From assembly GCA_902805545.1 (NCBI GenBank), contig CADCTD010000018.1, positions 1 to 64,000 of the forward strand: DNA of 64,000 nucleotides, written 5' to 3'. The translations under genes were made by a program, and so were the position numbers. The stretch is from an uncultured Craurococcus sp. (GTDB taxonomy: Bacteria > Pseudomonadota > Alphaproteobacteria > Acetobacterales > Acetobacteraceae). The notes beneath the pieces are model-generated. The model saw nothing but the letters and a program-made list of their open reading frames with translations, did no database searches and had not been told where the DNA came from. Of the stretch, positions 1 through 11,277 are shown piece after piece; the stretch's first letter is position 1, and the number at the start of each line of letters is the position of its first letter.

Positions 1-413
1 CGCTCGGTGCGCCCCGCGTCATGCCGGCGCGCGGCGGCGCGCTGCGGACGGCGGTCGCGGCGGCGCCCACCGCGGCAGCTCCGGCCCAGGCCACTCCGGC
101 ACCGAACCTGCAGGTCATGGTCCAGGCGGAGGACGAGCCCGTCGCCGCGGCGGCCGCGGCCCCGGCGGTGGTTCCGGTTGGCGTGCCGCAGGCGCCGGCC
201 GTTCCGGCGCGGTCGGCATCGGGTGGTTTCCGTGGGTTGTTCGGCCTCGTGACCGGCGCCGCGCAGAACGGCATGCGGCGCACGCTACCGGAGCCGGCCC
301 CGGCACCGGTCGCGCCACGGCTCGATCAGCCTGCGCCGCAGCGCCCGGCCGAGCCGCCTCAGGGCCAGGTGGATTTCGAGATTCCGACCTTCCTGCGCCG
401 CCAATCGAACTGA
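1..413 (+). CDS. ftsZ: Cell-division GTPase FtsZ, C-terminal fragment
   Basis: Only the last 136 codons lie in the window; the reading frame is open to the left edge, so the 5' part is missing. What remains is an Ala/Pro-rich disordered linker followed by the terminal conserved peptide EIPTFLRRQSN. That peptide is the FtsA/ZipA/EzrA-type docking tail of alphaproteobacterial FtsZ. FtsZ polymerises into the cytokinetic ring at midcell. The GTPase core is not visible, so identity rests on the tail peptide and on lpxC downstream, the usual order in this group. A perfect hairpin terminator follows the stop, so lpxC is probably transcribed separately. Confidence 0.88.
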   Translation, partial: LGAPRVMPARGGALRTAVAAAPTAAAPAQATPAPNLQVMVQAEDEPVAAAAAAPAVVPVGVPQAPAVPARSASGGFRGLFGLVTGAAQNGMRRTLPEPAPAPVAPRLDQPAPQRPAEPPQGQVDFEIPTFLRRQSN

Positions 414-440
414 CGCCGCAGCCGAATCCGTCGCCTGGAG

Positions 441-472
441 CGGGCCGCCCTGACCGGGGCGGCCCGTTTCTT
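441..472 (+). terminator. Rho-independent terminator after ftsZ
   Basis: A perfect 10-bp stem (CGGGCCGCCC, positions 441-450, with GGGCGGCCCG, 457-466) encloses a 6-nt loop and is followed by TTTCTT. It begins 28 nt after the ftsZ stop, where a terminator for the division operon is expected. Confidence 0.85.
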
Positions 473-670
473 ATCCGCGCTCATCACGGGTTGCGCCTGC
501 AATGTGCGGCGCAAAAGGCTCTTTAAATCAATGGTTTATGGCGTAATATGAAGTAATAAGCCTTGACTCGCGCAACCCCGGAGGCGGTGCCAGGTATTGG
601 CCTGGGCACACGCCTCAACGACTTCCCGGCCGCCTCGCCATAGGGCGTCGGGTTTCAAACAGGGGTAGGC
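473..670 (+). other. Leader between ftsZ terminator and lpxC
   Basis: No gene is seen here. The stretch at 520-565 is markedly AT-richer than its surroundings, with a TAATAT hexamer at 544-549 and a TTGACT at 563-568, but neither has a convincing partner at 16-18 nt. It probably carries the lpxC promoter. An AGGGGTAGG element just ahead of 671 is the likely lpxC ribosome-binding site. Confidence 0.4.
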
Positions 671-1651
671 ATGGACGGATACTTCCCGCTTGAGACAGGC
701 CGCCGCCGGACGCTGAAGGCCGCCATCGGCTGCGTCGGCATCGGCCTGCACAGCGGCAAGCGCGTGAGCCTGACCCTGCGCCCAGCCGAGGCCGGAGCCG
801 GCATCCGCTTCCGCCGAACCGATATCGGGGTCGAGATCCCGGCGCTTTACGACCAGGTGGTCGACACCCGCCTCTGCACCGCCCTTGGCCGCAACGGGGC
901 GCCGGAGGTGCGGGTCGGCACGGTCGAGCATGTGATGGCGGCGCTGGCCGGCTGCGGCGTCGATGACGCCATCGTCGAGCTGGACGGGCCGGAGGTGCCG
1001 ATCCTCGACGGCTCCGCCGCGCCCTTCGTCTTCCTGATCGACTGCACGGGGCTCGTCGCCCAGGCCGGGCTCGGCCTGCCCGAGGCGATCGAGGTGCTGC
1101 GGCCGGTGCGGGTGCAGGATGGCGAGGGCCCGAATGCGGCCTGGGCCATGCTGGAGCCGACCGGCGGCGACCGGCTGGAGGCCTCGCTCACCATCGACTT
1201 CCCCGGCACGGCCATCGGCCGGCAGTCGCTCGAGGCCCGGATCTCGCCACGGGAGTTCCGGGCGGAGCTGGCCGAGGCCCGCACCTTCACCCTGGCCGAG
1301 GAAGTGGCGCGCCTGCGCTCCATGGGCCTCGCCCAGGGCGGCAGCCTCGCCAACGCCGTCGTCGTCGATGGGCCGCTGGTGCTGAACCCGGGCGGGCTGC
1401 GCCAGGCGGATGAGTTCGTCCGCCACAAGCTGCTCGACGTGGTGGGTGACCTGGCCCTCGCCGGCGCGCCGATCCGCGGGCGGTTCACCGGGCATCGCTC
1501 GGGCCATGGGCTGAACAACCGGCTGCTGCGGGCGCTCTTCGCCGATGCGGCCAACTGGCGCGCGGTGCCGGGCTTCAGCCTGCCGCAGGCGCCGCCGGTG
1601 CCGGCGATGGAATTCGTGCAGGCCCGGCTGCCGGCGGCGGCGGTCGCCTGA
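671..1651 (+). CDS. lpxC: UDP-3-O-acyl-N-acetylglucosamine deacetylase LpxC
   Basis: Zinc amidase that removes the acetyl group from UDP-3-O-acyl-GlcNAc, the committed cytoplasmic step of lipid A synthesis. The 326-residue length is normal for a bacterial LpxC. The catalytic set is visible: E86-H87 in TVEHVMAAL, the H252-K-L-L-D256 zinc pair in RHKLLDVVGD, and H279 in HRSGHGLNN, matching E78, H79, H238, D242 and H265 of the E. coli enzyme. The hydrophobic-passage region DGPEVPILDGSAAPFV is conserved. The ATG at 671 is preceded by AGGGGTAGG. bamD follows 76 nt downstream in the same direction. Identification is secure. Confidence 0.97.
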   Translation: MDGYFPLETGRRRTLKAAIGCVGIGLHSGKRVSLTLRPAEAGAGIRFRRTDIGVEIPALYDQVVDTRLCTALGRNGAPEVRVGTVEHVMAALAGCGVDDAIVELDGPEVPILDGSAAPFVFLIDCTGLVAQAGLGLPEAIEVLRPVRVQDGEGPNAAWAMLEPTGGDRLEASLTIDFPGTAIGRQSLEARISPREFRAELAEARTFTLAEEVARLRSMGLAQGGSLANAVVVDGPLVLNPGGLRQADEFVRHKLLDVVGDLALAGAPIRGRFTGHRSGHGLNNRLLRALFADAANWRAVPGFSLPQAPPVPAMEFVQARLPAAAVA

Positions 1652-1670
1652 CGCCGCTGTCCGGGTCCCT

Positions 1671-1698
1671 GTGGACCCGGGCGGCCCTGTGCTATACA
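1671..1698 (+). promoter_or_regulatory. Possible promoter ahead of bamD
   Basis: A TATACA hexamer at 1693-1698 lies 16 nt downstream of GTGGAC (1671-1676) in the short lpxC-bamD gap. The -10 is good and the -35 mediocre, so this is a weak candidate for an internal promoter of the bamD-recN-ligA run. Confidence 0.25.
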
Positions 1699-1727
1699 GC
1701 CGGGCCCTTCCCTACGACCGGTCCGTG

Positions 1728-2594
1728 ATGATCCGACGCCTCACCCCACTGCTCTCCCTCTGGCTCGCGATCGCGGCGTTGCCGGGCTGCTCGCTCTTCG
1801 GCAACTGGGACGGCAAGCAATCGACCCTCGAGACCGAGCGCCAGACGACGGCACGGGCCAACAACGTCGTCGACCGGTCGCCCGAGGGCCTCTACGCCGC
1901 GGGGATCGAGGCGCTGCAGGCGCGACGCTACCAGCCGGCGGTGGACCTCTTCGACCAGGTGGAGCGGGACCATCCGCTCTCGGCCTGGGCGACCAATGCG
2001 AAGATCATGTCGGCCTACGGCGAGTACATGCGCAACCGCTACACCGAGGCGCTCGGCGCGCTCGAGCGCTTCGTCCAGCTGCATCCGGCGCATCGCGACA
2101 TCGCCTATGCCTATTACCTGCGGGCCCTCTGCTACTACGAGCAGATCGCCGAGGCGGATCGCGACCAGCGCACCACGGAGCAGGCGATGGCGGCGCTGCA
2201 GGATGTGGTCAACCGCTTCCCCGACAGCGCCTATGCGCGGGATGCGCGGCTCAAGCTCGATCTCGGCCGCGACCACTTGGCAGGCAAGGAGATGAATATC
2301 GGCCGCTTCTACCAGCGGCAGAAGCTCTACGGCGCGGCCATCGGGCGCTTCAAGAAGGTGGTGGAGGACTACCAGACCACCAACCACGTCCCCGAGGCGC
2401 TGCACCGGCTGACTGAGATCTACCTGACACTCGGCCTGGTCGACGAGGCGAAGAAGACGGCGGCGGTGCTCGGCCACAACTTCCCCGGCAGCCCCTGGTA
2501 CCAGGACAGCTATGCGCTGCTGGTGGACGGGGCATCGCCGGCACCGGGCGACCGGCCGGGCTTCGCGCGGCGGGCCTGGAACTGGATCTTCTAG
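1728..2594 (+). CDS. bamD: Outer-membrane assembly lipoprotein BamD
   Basis: 288 residues. BamD is the essential TPR lipoprotein partner of BamA in folding beta-barrel proteins into the outer membrane. It starts with a short signal peptide ending in the lipobox LPGC (lipidated Cys21), then the TPR series typical of the family, with SPEGLYAAGIEALQ near residue 45 and repeated helix pairs to about residue 260. The ATG at 1728 was chosen because the signal peptide begins there; the GTG one codon upstream is a possible alternative. The open frame continues upstream into lpxC without coding character. recN begins 6 nt after the stop, so the two are co-transcribed. Confidence 0.93.
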   Translation: MIRRLTPLLSLWLAIAALPGCSLFGNWDGKQSTLETERQTTARANNVVDRSPEGLYAAGIEALQARRYQPAVDLFDQVERDHPLSAWATNAKIMSAYGEYMRNRYTEALGALERFVQLHPAHRDIAYAYYLRALCYYEQIAEADRDQRTTEQAMAALQDVVNRFPDSAYARDARLKLDLGRDHLAGKEMNIGRFYQRQKLYGAAIGRFKKVVEDYQTTNHVPEALHRLTEIYLTLGLVDEAKKTAAVLGHNFPGSPWYQDSYALLVDGASPAPGDRPGFARRAWNWIF

Positions 2595-2600
2595 CCAGGC

Positions 2601-4276
2601 ATGCTCGCCTCCCTGGCGATCCGTGATGTGGTGCTGATCGAACGGCTCGACCTTTCCTTCGGGGCCGGGCTGACGGTGCTGACCGGCGAGACGGGCGCCG
2701 GCAAATCGATCCTGCTCGACAGCCTTGGCCTCGCCTGCGGGCAGCGGGCCGAGGCCGGCATGGTGCGGACCGGCCAGCAGCAATGCTCGGTCGCCGCCGG
2801 CTTCGTGCCGCCGGAGGGGCATCCGGCGCATGCCATCCTGGCCGAGCAGGACATGGAGGCGGAGGAGACGCTGGTGCTCCGCCGCACGGTGCAGGCGGAT
2901 GGGCGGAGCCGGGCCTTCGTCAACGGGCAGCCGGTCTCGGTCGGGCTGCTCAGGCGGCTGGCCTCGACGCTGGTCGAGGTGCAGGGGCAGCACGACCAGG
3001 TGGGGCTCGCCGATCCGGCGACCCATGCGGGGCTGCTCGATGCCTTCGGCGGGCTTGAGGGGCGGCGCAACGCGGCCGGTGCGGCATGGCGGGCTTGGCG
3101 GGAGGCGGAGCGCGGCCTCGCCGCGGCGCGGGAGGCGATCGCGGCAGCGCAGCGGGACGAGGAGTTCCTGCGGCATGCGGTGCAGGAGCTCTCCGACCTG
3201 GCGCCGGTGGAGGGCGAGGAGGAGGAGCTGTCGCAGGAGCGGCAGCGCCTGCAGCAGGGCGAGCGGCGGGGCGAGAGCATCGCCAGCGCGCTGGCCGAGT
3301 TGCAGCCGAAGGACCGGCGGCGCGGCGGGCCGGCGGAGGCGCTGCGCAGCGCGGCCCGCTCGCTGGAGCGGCTGCCGCCGCCCAATGAAGAAGCGCAGGC
3401 CATCGTCGCCCTGCTCGGCGCCGCGCAGGACTCGCTCGCCGAGGCGGAGACGCTGCTGCAACGGCTGATGCTGGAGGACGGGCCCGATCCGCGCCGGCTG
3501 GAGGTGCTGGAGGACAGGCTGTTCGGCCTGCGCGCCGCGGCCCGCAAGCATGGCGTGGCCGTCGTCGAATTGCCGGGGCTGCTGGTCTCGCTGAAGGAGC
3601 GCCTCGGCGCGCTGGATGCGGGCAGCGGGCAGGTGGCGCGGCTGGAGCAGGCGGCGGGCGAGGCGCGCCGGGCTTATCTGGCGGCGGGCGAGGCGCTGTC
3701 GGCGGCGCGGCGCGAGGCGGCGGGGCGGCTGGAGCGGGCGCTCGCCAAGGAGCTGCCGCCGCTGAAGCTCGACCGGGCGCGCTTCTTCGTCGAGGTCGCG
3801 GCGCGGGAGGAGGGCGGCTGGGCGGCGGATGGGATGGACCGCGTCACCTTCCTCGTCTCGACCAATCCCGGCCAGACGCCGGGACATCTGCAGAAGATCG
3901 CCTCGGGCGGCGAGCTGTCGCGGCTGATGCTGGCGCTGAAGGTGGTGCTGGCGCGCGGCTCGCCGGTGCCGACGCTGATCTTCGACGAGGTGGATGCGGG
4001 TATCGGCGGCGCCACGGCGGCGGCGGTCGGCGAGCGGCTGGAGCGCGTCTCCGAACGGCTGCAGGTGCTGGTGGTGACGCACAGCCCGCAGGTCGCGGCG
4101 CGCGGGGCGCAGCAGCTGCGCGTGGCGAAGCAGGTGAAGGGCGAGCGGGCGACGACGGTGGTGGAGCCGCTCGACAAGCGCGAGAGGCGTGAGGAGATCG
4201 CGCGGATGCTGGCCGGCGAGCGGGTGACGGACGCGGCGCGGGCGGCGGCGGACAGCCTGCTGACGGGTGGGTTGCT

Positions 4277-4280
<4 letters not shown>
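2601..4280 (+). CDS. recN: DNA repair ATPase RecN
   Basis: SMC-like ATPase acting in recombinational repair of double-strand breaks. The 559 residues match the usual RecN length. Walker A is GETGAGKS at residues 29-36. A long coiled-coil-prone Glu/Arg/Ala-rich middle section runs from about 150 to 370. The ABC signature SGGELSR lies near 435-441 and Walker B LIFDEVDAGIGG near 459-470, with the DAGIGG extension typical of RecN. The stop overlaps the next start as GTGA (4277-4280), indicating translational coupling to the GNAT gene. Confidence 0.96.
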
Positions 4281-6897
<2,617 letters not shown>

Positions 6898-6955
6898 GAA
6901 CCCTTCCTTAACCCCTCGCGGGCGATGCTGGGCGGGCAAAACGCACCACAAGGCC

Positions 6956-8158
6956 ATGCTCACCGCAGCGGATCTCAGCTTCTGGGCCAGGCAGGCCTAT
7001 ACCCAGGCGACGTCGCCGGCCCTGGGCGGCAGTGCCGCCGGCCCGGCCGTGCCGGCGGCGGGCGGCGGCGGGGTGCAGGACAGCGTCGAGCTGTCGCCGC
7101 AGGCGCGGCTGCTGCTCGGCCTCATCCAGGCGATGAATGGCGGGCAGGCACGGCCCTCCGCGCCGCAGGTCTATGGCCCGCCGGGGATCAGGCTGACGGC
7201 GCCGGGCTCGGGGACCCTCATCGGGGCAGGCCATGTCGCGGCGGTGTCGGGCAGCAACGGCCCGCCGGCGATCGCGGGCGCGCAGGTCGATCCGGCCTCG
7301 ACGGGGAGCGTCACCTCGACGGCCGCCATCACCCCTGCGGGCGGCGCCGCGACGGAGGTCACGGCAGGCGCGGGCGACAACCTGATCAGCGCCCATGCGC
7401 TGGTGGCCGACGGGGCGCAGTCGGCCACGCTGCGGATCACCACGGGCAGCGGCAAGGACCTGATCGCGGCGGAGACGACGGGGCGGCTCAGCCTCGATGC
7501 AGGCGCGGGGGACGACCAGGTTTCGGCGCGCTTCGGCGACTTCAGCGACATCGATCTCGGGGACGGCGCCAACATGGCGACCATCACCGGGCATTACGGC
7601 ACGGTCCGCAGCGGCAAGGGCAGCGACGTGATCGCGGTGCAGGGGATGGGGACGACCGTCGTGTCCGGCGCCGGGGCCGACACCATCAGCGGGGCGCAAT
7701 GGGTGGATGCGGGGACGGGGAAGGACACGATCCATCTCGGCAATGCCGCGCTCTCGACGCTGGTCTACCGGCCGGGCGACGGGGCGGATGAGATCACCTT
7801 GCCGCCGATCGAGAGCGGCGTGCGGCAGGGCGGCTCGCGGCCGGTGATCGGCGACGAGAGCGGGCTGATCGAGGCGCAGGCGATCGGCATCGCGGATTGG
7901 GGCGGATTCAGCATGGCACTGCCGGCGGCGGGCGAGCCGGGGCATGGCAGCGCCCATACGGCGCTGGTGCTGCAGGGCTTCAGGCTGGATGACGTGACGG
8001 CGACGCTCACTGGCACGGACCTCACCCTCACCCTGCCGGGCCGGGGCGATTCGATTACCATCCGCAACTACACGCCGGGGCGGGTGAGCTTCGTCTTCGA
8101 TGACCGGGCGGGCGGGGGGAGCCTCGCCGGGACGCGGAGCCTGGCAGGGATCAGCTGA
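6956..8158 (+). CDS. RTX-like calcium-binding repeat protein
   Basis: 400 residues, no signal peptide. The N-terminus (MLTAADLSFWARQAYTQA) is followed by a Gly/Ala/Pro-rich region, then degenerate beta-roll nonapeptides between about residues 135 and 275: GAGDNLIS, GSGKDLIAA, GAGDDQVS, GKGSDVIA, GAGADTIS and GTGKDTIHL. A C-terminal block contains the motif GDSITIRNYTPG, seen in many alphaproteobacterial haemolysin-type repeat proteins. Such proteins are usually exported by type I secretion through a C-terminal signal, but no ABC/MFP pair is in the window. The 3' end overlaps the convergent aminopeptidase gene by 8 nt. The function is not recognised beyond a likely extracellular calcium-binding role. 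Confidence 0.7.
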   Translation: MLTAADLSFWARQAYTQATSPALGGSAAGPAVPAAGGGGVQDSVELSPQARLLLGLIQAMNGGQARPSAPQVYGPPGIRLTAPGSGTLIGAGHVAAVSGSNGPPAIAGAQVDPASTGSVTSTAAITPAGGAATEVTAGAGDNLISAHALVADGAQSATLRITTGSGKDLIAAETTGRLSLDAGAGDDQVSARFGDFSDIDLGDGANMATITGHYGTVRSGKGSDVIAVQGMGTTVVSGAGADTISGAQWVDAGTGKDTIHLGNAALSTLVYRPGDGADEITLPPIESGVRQGGSRPVIGDESGLIEAQAIGIADWGGFSMALPAAGEPGHGSAHTALVLQGFRLDDVTATLTGTDLTLTLPGRGDSITIRNYTPGRVSFVFDDRAGGGSLAGTRSLAGIS

Positions 8159-9923
8159 GCGGGCGGCAGGCCTCCTCCAGCCATGCCGAGGTGGCGCCGT
8201 CGCAGCCGGGGGCGACCAGGGCCAGCAGGCGGGCATGATAGGCATCGACCCAGCTGCGCTCGGCGGGCGAGAGCAGGGCGGGTTCGATCAGGGCGCGGTC
8301 ATAGGGGGCGAGGGTGAGGGTCTCGAATTCGAGGAAGGGCTTCGTCTGGTCGGGCTGCCGCTCGGACTCGCGGACGAGGAGGAGGTTCTCGATGCGGATG
8401 CCGTACTGGCCGGGCAGGTAGTAGCCGGGCTCGTCGGAGAGGATCATCCCGGCGGCCAGCGGCACGGGCTTGGCGGCACGGCTGATGGAAGCGGGGCCTT
8501 CATGCACCGAGAGGAAGCTGCCGACGCCGTGGCCGGTGCCGTGGTCGAAGTCGAGCCCGGCCTGCCACAGGGCGTGGCGGGCGATGGCGTCGATATGCGG
8601 GCCGGCGACGCCCTTCGGGAAGCGCAGCGTGGCGAGGCCGATATGGCCCTGGAGGACGCGGGTGTAGCGAGCGCGGAGCGTCTGCGGCGCCGGGCCCGGG
8701 CCGGTCCAGAGGGTGCGCGTCACGTCGGTGGTGCCGTCGAGGTACTGGCCGCCGCTGTCGGTCAGGTAGCACTCGTCCGGACGGATCGGGCGGTTGCTCG
8801 CGGGCGTCACGCGGTAATGGACGATGGCGCCGTTCTCGCCCGCGCCGCTGATGGCGGGGAAGCTTTCCGCCTGGAAGAGGGCCACCTCCCGGCGGAAGGC
8901 GAGCAGGCGCTCGGCCGCGCTGATCTCCGTCTCGCGGCCGGTCGGCGCGGCGGCGGCGAACCAGGCGAGGAAGCGGGCGAGCGCCACCGCATCCCGCCTG
9001 TGGGCGCTGCGGGCGCCCTCGCGCTCCACCGTGTTCTTGCAGGCGCGCGGCAGGCGGCAGGGGTCGTCGCCCGGGGCTATGGTGGCGCCGGCCTCGCGGA
9101 GGCGGGCGGCGAACCAGGCGGGCGTCGCCTCCGGGTCGAGGCGGACCGTCTTCCCGGCCAGGCCCGCGAGGGCGGCAGGCAGTTCGGCGCGAGGGCGGAC
9201 CACCACATCGTTGCCGAGATGGGTGCGCGTCTCGGCGGGGACCTTGGCCGGGTCCATGTAGACCTCGGCGGAGGCATCGGCGCGCAGCAGGGCGAAGCCG
9301 AGGGCGAGCGGGGTGTGGTCGAGGTCGCCGCCGCGGATGTTCAGCAGCCAGGCGAGGGAGTGGGGGTCGGCCAGCACGGCGGCATCCTCGCCGGCGGCGC
9401 GCAGGGCCTCGGCGGCGTTGGCGCGCTTCTCGGCGGCGGCGACGCCGGCATAGCGCAGCGGGTGCGGGCGGGCCTCGGCCATGGGCGGGGCGGGGCGGTC
9501 GGCCCAGGCCGCATCGAGCGGGTTGGCGGCGAGCGGGACGAAGGTGAGGCCCGGGCGCTCCAGGCGGGTGAGCGCGGCCTCGGCATGGAGCCAGGGGTCA
9601 TAGCCGATGCGCCGGCCCGCCGCGTGCTCGGCGAGCCAATCGGCGGCGGGCTGCTCGGTGATGTGGCGCTGCTCCCAGAGAGAGGTGTCGCTCTGCTGGG
9701 CGGCCTGGGTGGTGTAGCGGCCATCGGTGAAGAGGGCGGCGCGATCCATCAGCACCACGGCGAGGCCGGCGCTGCCGGTGAAGCCGGTGAGCCAGGCCAG
9801 CCGCTCGCCCGAGGGGGGGACGTACTCGCCGAGATACTCATCCGCCCGGGGGATAAGGAAGCCGTCGACCCCGGCGCGGGCGAGTTCGGCGCGAAGGGCG
9901 GCGAGGCGGTCGGCGGGGGTCAT
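8151..9923 (-). CDS. M24-family Xaa-Pro aminopeptidase (aminopeptidase P)
   Basis: 590 residues, the long three-domain aminopeptidase P form related to eukaryotic XPNPEP1. It cleaves the N-terminal residue before proline in cytoplasmic peptides. Two creatinase-like N-terminal domains precede the pita-bread catalytic domain. The dinuclear metal ligands are visible: D389 and D400 in the stretch from DSGGQYLDG to TTDVTRT, the His of HGTGHGVG, the Glu of SDEPGYY and the Glu of RIENLLLV. The ATG at 9923 has GAGGA upstream on the minus strand. It is a single gene convergent with the RTX-like gene. Confidence 0.93.
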   Translation of the reverse strand: MTPADRLAALRAELARAGVDGFLIPRADEYLGEYVPPSGERLAWLTGFTGSAGLAVVLMDRAALFTDGRYTTQAAQQSDTSLWEQRHITEQPAADWLAEHAAGRRIGYDPWLHAEAALTRLERPGLTFVPLAANPLDAAWADRPAPPMAEARPHPLRYAGVAAAEKRANAAEALRAAGEDAAVLADPHSLAWLLNIRGGDLDHTPLALGFALLRADASAEVYMDPAKVPAETRTHLGNDVVVRPRAELPAALAGLAGKTVRLDPEATPAWFAARLREAGATIAPGDDPCRLPRACKNTVEREGARSAHRRDAVALARFLAWFAAAAPTGRETEISAAERLLAFRREVALFQAESFPAISGAGENGAIVHYRVTPASNRPIRPDECYLTDSGGQYLDGTTDVTRTLWTGPGPAPQTLRARYTRVLQGHIGLATLRFPKGVAGPHIDAIARHALWQAGLDFDHGTGHGVGSFLSVHEGPASISRAAKPVPLAAGMILSDEPGYYLPGQYGIRIENLLLVRESERQPDQTKPFLEFETLTLAPYDRALIEPALLSPAERSWVDAYHARLLALVAPGCDGATSAWLEEACRPLS

Positions 9924-10096
9924 CGGCAGTCCTCACGGATTGGTAAAGCAAAAATGCAGGGATTGTGGCAAAGCCCCGCATGTTGCGCATGGCTCCGCTG
10001 TGCTCTTCGCGCATGCAACAATCGGCTTTCGAGCCTAATTGCTGCAGTGCGAAGCGAGACGGGAAAGCCCGCCCCGCAAGGATTGGAACCCAGACG

Positions 10097-10375
10097 ATGG
10101 ACGCCCGCATGACCAAGGCGGAGGCAGCCCTGCTGCTCCCCCTGCCCCGCAACCCCGCCGCCGAGCAGATCGCCTCGCTGCGCGAGGCGGCCGGCCGCGC
10201 GAACCAGGCGGCCCTGCTGCGTGGCCTGGCGCGGATCGCCGATGCGATTCTCGGCTGGCCGGCCCGGGCCCGGCTGCGCGCCGAGCTGGCCGCGCTCTCC
10301 GAGCGCGAGCTGGCCGATATCGGCCTGACCCGCAGCGATCTCGGCCGCGTCGTCCGCGGCGACGTGAAGCGCTAG
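10097..10375 (+). CDS. DUF1127 (YjiS-like) small protein
   Basis: 92 residues. The C-terminal half carries the DUF1127 signature: an Arg/Ala-rich helix, then LAALSERELADIGLTRSDL. Proteins of this family in other alphaproteobacteria are small RNA-binding or phosphate/carbon-responsive factors, but this member has an extra 45-residue Ala/Leu-rich N-terminus. The ATG at 10097 is followed by a second at 10109 (MTKAEAALLL) that could also be the start. It is divergent from the aminopeptidase gene across 173 nt and convergent with prmA, ending 14 nt from the prmA stop. Confidence 0.78.
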   Translation: MDARMTKAEAALLLPLPRNPAAEQIASLREAAGRANQAALLRGLARIADAILGWPARARLRAELAALSERELADIGLTRSDLGRVVRGDVKR

Positions 10376-10389
10376 GACCACGGGCATCG

Positions 10390-11277
10390 CTATCGGCGCA
10401 GGACCAGCGTGGTCCAGGCGCCGATGGCGATGCGCCGCTCCAGCCTGAGACCCTGGCGGCGATGCGCCGCCAGCACCATCCTTGCCTGGCTGCCGAGCAG
10501 CCCGGCGAGGATGGCGGTGCCACCCGGCGTCAGATGCTTGGCCAGCTCATGCGCCATGGCGCAGAGCGGCCGCGCCAGGATATTGGCGAAGATCAGGTCG
10601 TACTGCCGGCCCTGCATGGCCCGGCTGCTCCAGCCATCCGCCAGGCGCGGATGCAGCAGGCGCTGCAGCCCGTTCAGCGCCGCATTCTCCGCCGCGACGC
10701 GCACCGACCAGGGGTCGATATCCGTCGCCAGGACAGGGCGCTTCAGCACCTTCGCCGCCGCGAGGGCGAGGATCGCCGAGCCGGTGCCGAGGTCGAGCAC
10801 GCGGCGCGGGCGGCGATGCGCCATGCCCTCGAAGGCCATCAGGCAGCCCTGGGTGGAGGCATGCTCGCCGCTGCCGAAAGCGAGGCCGGCATCCAGGCGC
10901 AGGACGACGCGGCCATAGGCCGGCGGGTTCGGCAAATGGGTCGGGCGAACCAGGAAGCGGCGGCCGATCGGGGCCTCGGGGAAGCTCTCGATGGTGCGGG
11001 CGAGCCAGCCTTCGGCCTCGATCGGGCCGGCCACTAGCGCGGGCGGCTCGATGCCGGAGACGAGGGCGGCGAGTGCCAGCGCGCCTTCCAGCGCGTCATC
11101 GCCGGCGCCGGCCTCGCGGACGCCCTCCAGCCGCCAGGTCTCAGCCGGCTCCTCGCGGAAATAGGCGACCGTCGCGCAGACGGTCTGCAGGGCAGCCTCG
11201 AAGGCGGGAAGGGCCGCCTCGGGCAGGCCCTCGATCGCCAGCACTTCCAGCGGCTCGGCGCGGCGGCGGGAGAGCAT
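10390..11277 (-). CDS. prmA: Ribosomal protein L11 methyltransferase PrmA
   Basis: 295-residue class I SAM methyltransferase that trimethylates ribosomal protein L11. The family-specific substrate motif FGSGEHAST is at 134-142, SAM motif I LDLGTGSAILALAA begins at 161, the acidic loop is ATDIDPWSV near 185, and the catalytic NILARPL near 227 corresponds to the NxLx motif. Its start overlaps the uvrD stop by one base (TGATG at 11275-11279), so it is translated from the helicase transcript. Length and motif order are typical. Confidence 0.93.
   Translation of the reverse strand: MLSRRRAEPLEVLAIEGLPEAALPAFEAALQTVCATVAYFREEPAETWRLEGVREAGAGDDALEGALALAALVSGIEPPALVAGPIEAEGWLARTIESFPEAPIGRRFLVRPTHLPNPPAYGRVVLRLDAGLAFGSGEHASTQGCLMAFEGMAHRRPRRVLDLGTGSAILALAAAKVLKRPVLATDIDPWSVRVAAENAALNGLQRLLHPRLADGWSSRAMQGRQYDLIFANILARPLCAMAHELAKHLTPGGTAILAGLLGSQARMVLAAHRRQGLRLERRIAIGAWTTLVLRR

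Noticed and set aside
1692-4082. Minus-strand open frame of about 800 codons over bamD and recN
   Set aside because: Antisense to bamD and recN; no motif or RBS, His/Arg/Leu bias typical of shadow frames.
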